A DNA stretch of 37,542 nt from JBECKQ01 sp040235375 (lineage in GTDB: Bacteria; Planctomycetota; Phycisphaerae; UBA1845), in assembly GCA_040235375.1 (NCBI GenBank), contig JBECKQ010000021.1, forward strand, positions 1 through 37,542. The letters run 5' to 3'. A program made the position numbers and the translations under genes. The notes beneath the pieces are model-generated. The model made no database searches and had not been told where the DNA came from. It saw only the letters and a list, made by a program, of their open reading frames with translations. Shown in pieces: positions 35,092 through 37,542 of the stretch (position 1 is its first letter; each line of letters begins with the position of its first letter).

Positions 35092-37452
35092 TCACGCCGC
35101 CGGTGATTGCAGTTCGCGAACGCGACGCTCGACGGCTGCCGCCCGCTCGGCGAGCGGCACCTGCCGGGAGGACGGCCCCTTCTGTCCGAGTCCCTGCTCG
35201 TATTCCTGAAGTGCTTCCGCGATGTGCGTGATGACCGCGGCGGTCTCTTCCAGCGTCGCCTCGCGGTCGGCCAGCGCCCGCTCCCGGGCCGAGAGGTCCT
35301 TCTCCCGGATGCCCAGGGCACGGTCCTGGTGATCGAGTCGTCGCCGATCGGCGGCAATCTGTTCGAGCTTCGCGGCCGTCTCCTTCGCCACCTTTTCGAG
35401 CTGCTGCTGGCGGGCGGCGATCCCCTGCTCGAGCTCTTTGACTGCGGCCTCGCGGCGGTTGGCGTCCTTCTCGCCTTCCCTGATGCGATCGAACCGCGCC
35501 TGCATCTGCCGTTCTTCGCGGGCCAGGTCTGCTGTGCGACGTTCGATCTCCTTCAACCCCTCATCCACCTTGCGCTGCGCCTGCTTGAGGTCGTTGGATT
35601 GCTCGCGCAGCGCCGCCTCGGCCGCCGCGATTGCCTCGGCGCGCTTGCGGTGCTGGTGGACGACCTCGTTCAGCCGCTCGCGCTGGCGTTCGAGGTCGCT
35701 GCGGCCGGCGGCCATCGACTCGGCCTGCCGGGCGAGCTGCGCGTCCTTGCGGCGGACTTGGTTCTGCCGCGCTTCGAGCTCTTTCTGCCGGTCCGCAAGC
35801 GCCTCCTCGACTTTCCGCACTCGGTCCGCTTCGGCCTGAACCGCATCGCCCTGACGCTTGCCGTCGGCCATTTGCCGGCCGATTTCGGCCGCCTGTCCGG
35901 CCAGGGCGGCCTCGCGCTTCTCAATCTCCTGCTTCTGCTGTTCCGCGGCCCTGAATGCCTTGGCGACGCGCTTTGTTTCTTCGGCCACCTCCTTCTCGCG
36001 ACAGGTGATCGCCGCGTCACGCTCGTCCAGCTTCGCGCTGAGCGCCGATAGCGACTGGGAGAATCGATCGAGCTTCTGGCGTTCGGCCGTGACAGCACGT
36101 TCCTGCTTGGTTGCCGCCTCGGCAAGCTGCGACGTCGCCTCGGCGGTGGATTCGATCCGCCGTTCGGCCTCCTTGATCGCCCGCTCGCGGCCGGCGACCG
36201 CCTGCTCGTGACGGCTCAGCTCCTTCGTCGCCGTCGCGATCTGCCGTTCGTGGCAGGCGAGCGACTCGGCCCGCTGCGCGACCTCCGCCCGGGCGACTTC
36301 CAGATCGGCAGTGTCCCGGCTGAGCCGGTGGCGTGCCTTTTGAAGATCCGCCGCGGACTTGTCCAGCTCCGCGGATCGGTCGTTGAGCTGCCGGCGCATC
36401 AGGTCGAACTGGGCGCTCAGTTCGACTCGCCGGTTTTCTTCCTCTTCGAGCAGGATTTCTCGCTCGCGCACTCGCTGCTCGCCGGCGGCGAGCTCAGTTT
36501 TTCTAAGGCAAGTAGCCTTCTCGCGCTCGGCCAGGTCACCGGCCCACTGCTCCAGAACGGCCCTCTCCTGCCGGCACCACGCAGCGTCAGTCTGTTCGTT
36601 TTCGACTCCGAGTCGTTCATCAGTCTGCTCTCCGAATGCTTCGGCCGGCTCTTGTGACTGCGGCGCGTCCGGCTCGGTCATGCACTGGTCGTTCACCGCC
36701 GCCTGACAAGTGCTGCCGCCCGGCGGATCGACCGTTGCGTACTCGCGAAGGACGACCGTCAGCTTCTTGCCGCCGAGATTCAGCTCCGCGCCGTCGGCCA
36801 GCGGTCGATGCAGCCTGCCCGACGCAGGATCGATCGACTGCTCGTCAACGAACGTCCCGTTCGTGCTCAGCAGGTCGGCCACTGCCCAACCGTCGTCCGT
36901 TTCGAACAGCAGCGCGTGGGCGCGCGACAGCTCCTGTTTGTCGATGGCAAGATCGCAGTATGTTTGCCGGCCGATCAGCGCGACTGCCTGATCCGGCTCG
37001 AACACGCCTTCGTCGGCGTCGATCAGGATGAGCTGCCGGACCGGCCGAGCTGCCTGCGCGGTGGGAGCCGTGTCGGTATCGACTGTGTGGGATGCGGCAT
37101 CGCCATCGTTCGAGCTGGTCGCCGGGTCGCCGGCGCTTATGACGGCTTCTGCGTCGCCGTCGATCGTGAAGCGGAAGCCCTGCACGCCGATTTCGTCGCC
37201 GGGATGCAGTTCGGCGAACGCGGTGGGGCGGCCGTTGACCGTGATGGATCGCTCTGCGGAGAAGTTGCGGGCGAAGACCCGCTTCCCGGAGCACACGACG
37301 GCGCATTGCACCGGCGCCACGTTCGGCGAGCGCAGCCGGACGCCGCACCCCGATCGCGATCCGATCAGCACGACGCCGGCGGCCAACGGGATCGCGTGAG
37401 CCTCCGCGCCGTCGGCGGCATGGACATTCAGTTGAAACTGAGTGGCTGTCAT
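35092..37452 (-). CDS. Twin-FHA protein with long coiled coil
   Basis: The product is 786 residues. Two FHA-like domains lie at about 10-95 and 140-235, then an acidic linker (240-290) and about 480 residues of continuous Glu/Arg/Gln/Ala heptad repeats to the C-terminus. FHA domains bind phosphothreonine. The second one is complete (IGRQTYCDLAI, ELSRAHALL, DLLSTNGTFV), whereas the first lacks the key residues (IGSRSGCGVRL, and NVAPVQCAVV where SRRH is expected). It is probably a cytoplasmic scaffold that reads Ser/Thr-kinase signals. I chose the ATG at 37452; a GTG at 37470 is 14 bases from an AGGAGG and is an alternative. Confidence 0.85.
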   Translation of the reverse strand: MTATQFQLNVHAADGAEAHAIPLAAGVVLIGSRSGCGVRLRSPNVAPVQCAVVCSGKRVFARNFSAERSITVNGRPTAFAELHPGDEIGVQGFRFTIDGDAEAVISAGDPATSSNDGDAASHTVDTDTAPTAQAARPVRQLILIDADEGVFEPDQAVALIGRQTYCDLAIDKQELSRAHALLFETDDGWAVADLLSTNGTFVDEQSIDPASGRLHRPLADGAELNLGGKKLTVVLREYATVDPPGGSTCQAAVNDQCMTEPDAPQSQEPAEAFGEQTDERLGVENEQTDAAWCRQERAVLEQWAGDLAEREKATCLRKTELAAGEQRVREREILLEEEENRRVELSAQFDLMRRQLNDRSAELDKSAADLQKARHRLSRDTADLEVARAEVAQRAESLACHERQIATATKELSRHEQAVAGRERAIKEAERRIESTAEATSQLAEAATKQERAVTAERQKLDRFSQSLSALSAKLDERDAAITCREKEVAEETKRVAKAFRAAEQQKQEIEKREAALAGQAAEIGRQMADGKRQGDAVQAEADRVRKVEEALADRQKELEARQNQVRRKDAQLARQAESMAAGRSDLERQRERLNEVVHQHRKRAEAIAAAEAALREQSNDLKQAQRKVDEGLKEIERRTADLAREERQMQARFDRIREGEKDANRREAAVKELEQGIAARQQQLEKVAKETAAKLEQIAADRRRLDHQDRALGIREKDLSARERALADREATLEETAAVITHIAEALQEYEQGLGQKGPSSRQVPLAERAAAVERRVRELQSPAA

Positions 37453-37542
37453 GGGCAGCGTCGGTTCCACCGTCGCCGCTGTGGGCCTCCTGCCGCGGCG
37501 GGCGCAAGGCCGCCTCGCCGTCGCGGACCTCCAACGGTCAAC

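Overview
The window is a GC-rich (roughly 65% by eye) bacterial chromosome segment. Its gene content suggests a planctomycete, most likely of the Phycisphaerae type. The clues are a CxxCGYNLRGLP zinc-ribbon membrane protein, a short mraZ-rsmH-ftsL-ftsI cell-division cluster, an FHA/coiled-coil protein, a sulfatase-fold enzyme and many small exported proteins with no recognisable family. The taxonomic call is an inference from style and content; no rRNA or tRNA gene was seen.

Layout. 1-527 has no gene but carries REP-like palindromes. 528-4262: zinc-ribbon membrane protein (-), anchored coiled-coil protein (+), small zinc metallopeptidase (-), SppA-like S49 peptidase (+). 4335-6176: CPA2 cation/proton antiporter with CBS domains. 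6421-7957: three small proteins of unknown function, one a likely lipoprotein. 8160-12146: miaA, ABC ATPase, ABC permease and a GT4 glycosyltransferase, tightly packed on the + strand. 12147-17954: a structured intergenic segment, then mraZ, a small unknown gene, rsmH, a three-LysM membrane protein, an FtsL-like protein and a division transpeptidase, closed by a strong hairpin terminator. 18187-18996: an orphan sigma-70 family factor (-). 19438-19989: unknown gene (+). 20014-23213: a sulfatase-fold enzyme and a polytopic membrane protein (-), translationally coupled. 23388-24482: polyprenyl-phosphate-type GT2 (+). 24490-28696: hsp20-lon-rlmN operon (-). 29054-32609: panB-like gene, then bifunctional-nuclease-domain protein, galactokinase-like GHMP protein and HAD phosphatase. 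32619-32927: TPR protein (-). 33088-34968: tail-anchored coiled-coil protein and PilT-type ATPase (+). 35092-37452: twin-FHA coiled-coil protein (-).

How genes work together. The division cluster is the clearest unit: a promoter overlapped by GGGAA-type MraZ boxes drives mraZ and then peptidoglycan and septum genes. The hsp20-lon-rlmN operon couples a holdase chaperone, an ATP-dependent protease and a 23S rRNA/tRNA methylase. Its Lon carries an about 80-residue Lys/Arg-rich C-terminal tail resembling histone H1. The 30060-32609 operon contains a galactokinase/arabinokinase homologue that has lost the catalytic Arg, the catalytic Asp and the phosphate-binding SSS loop, so it is a strong pseudokinase candidate. 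The most unusual observations are this pseudokinase, the Lon tail, the covarying palindrome pair at 228-333 and the mutually exclusive stems ahead of mraZ.
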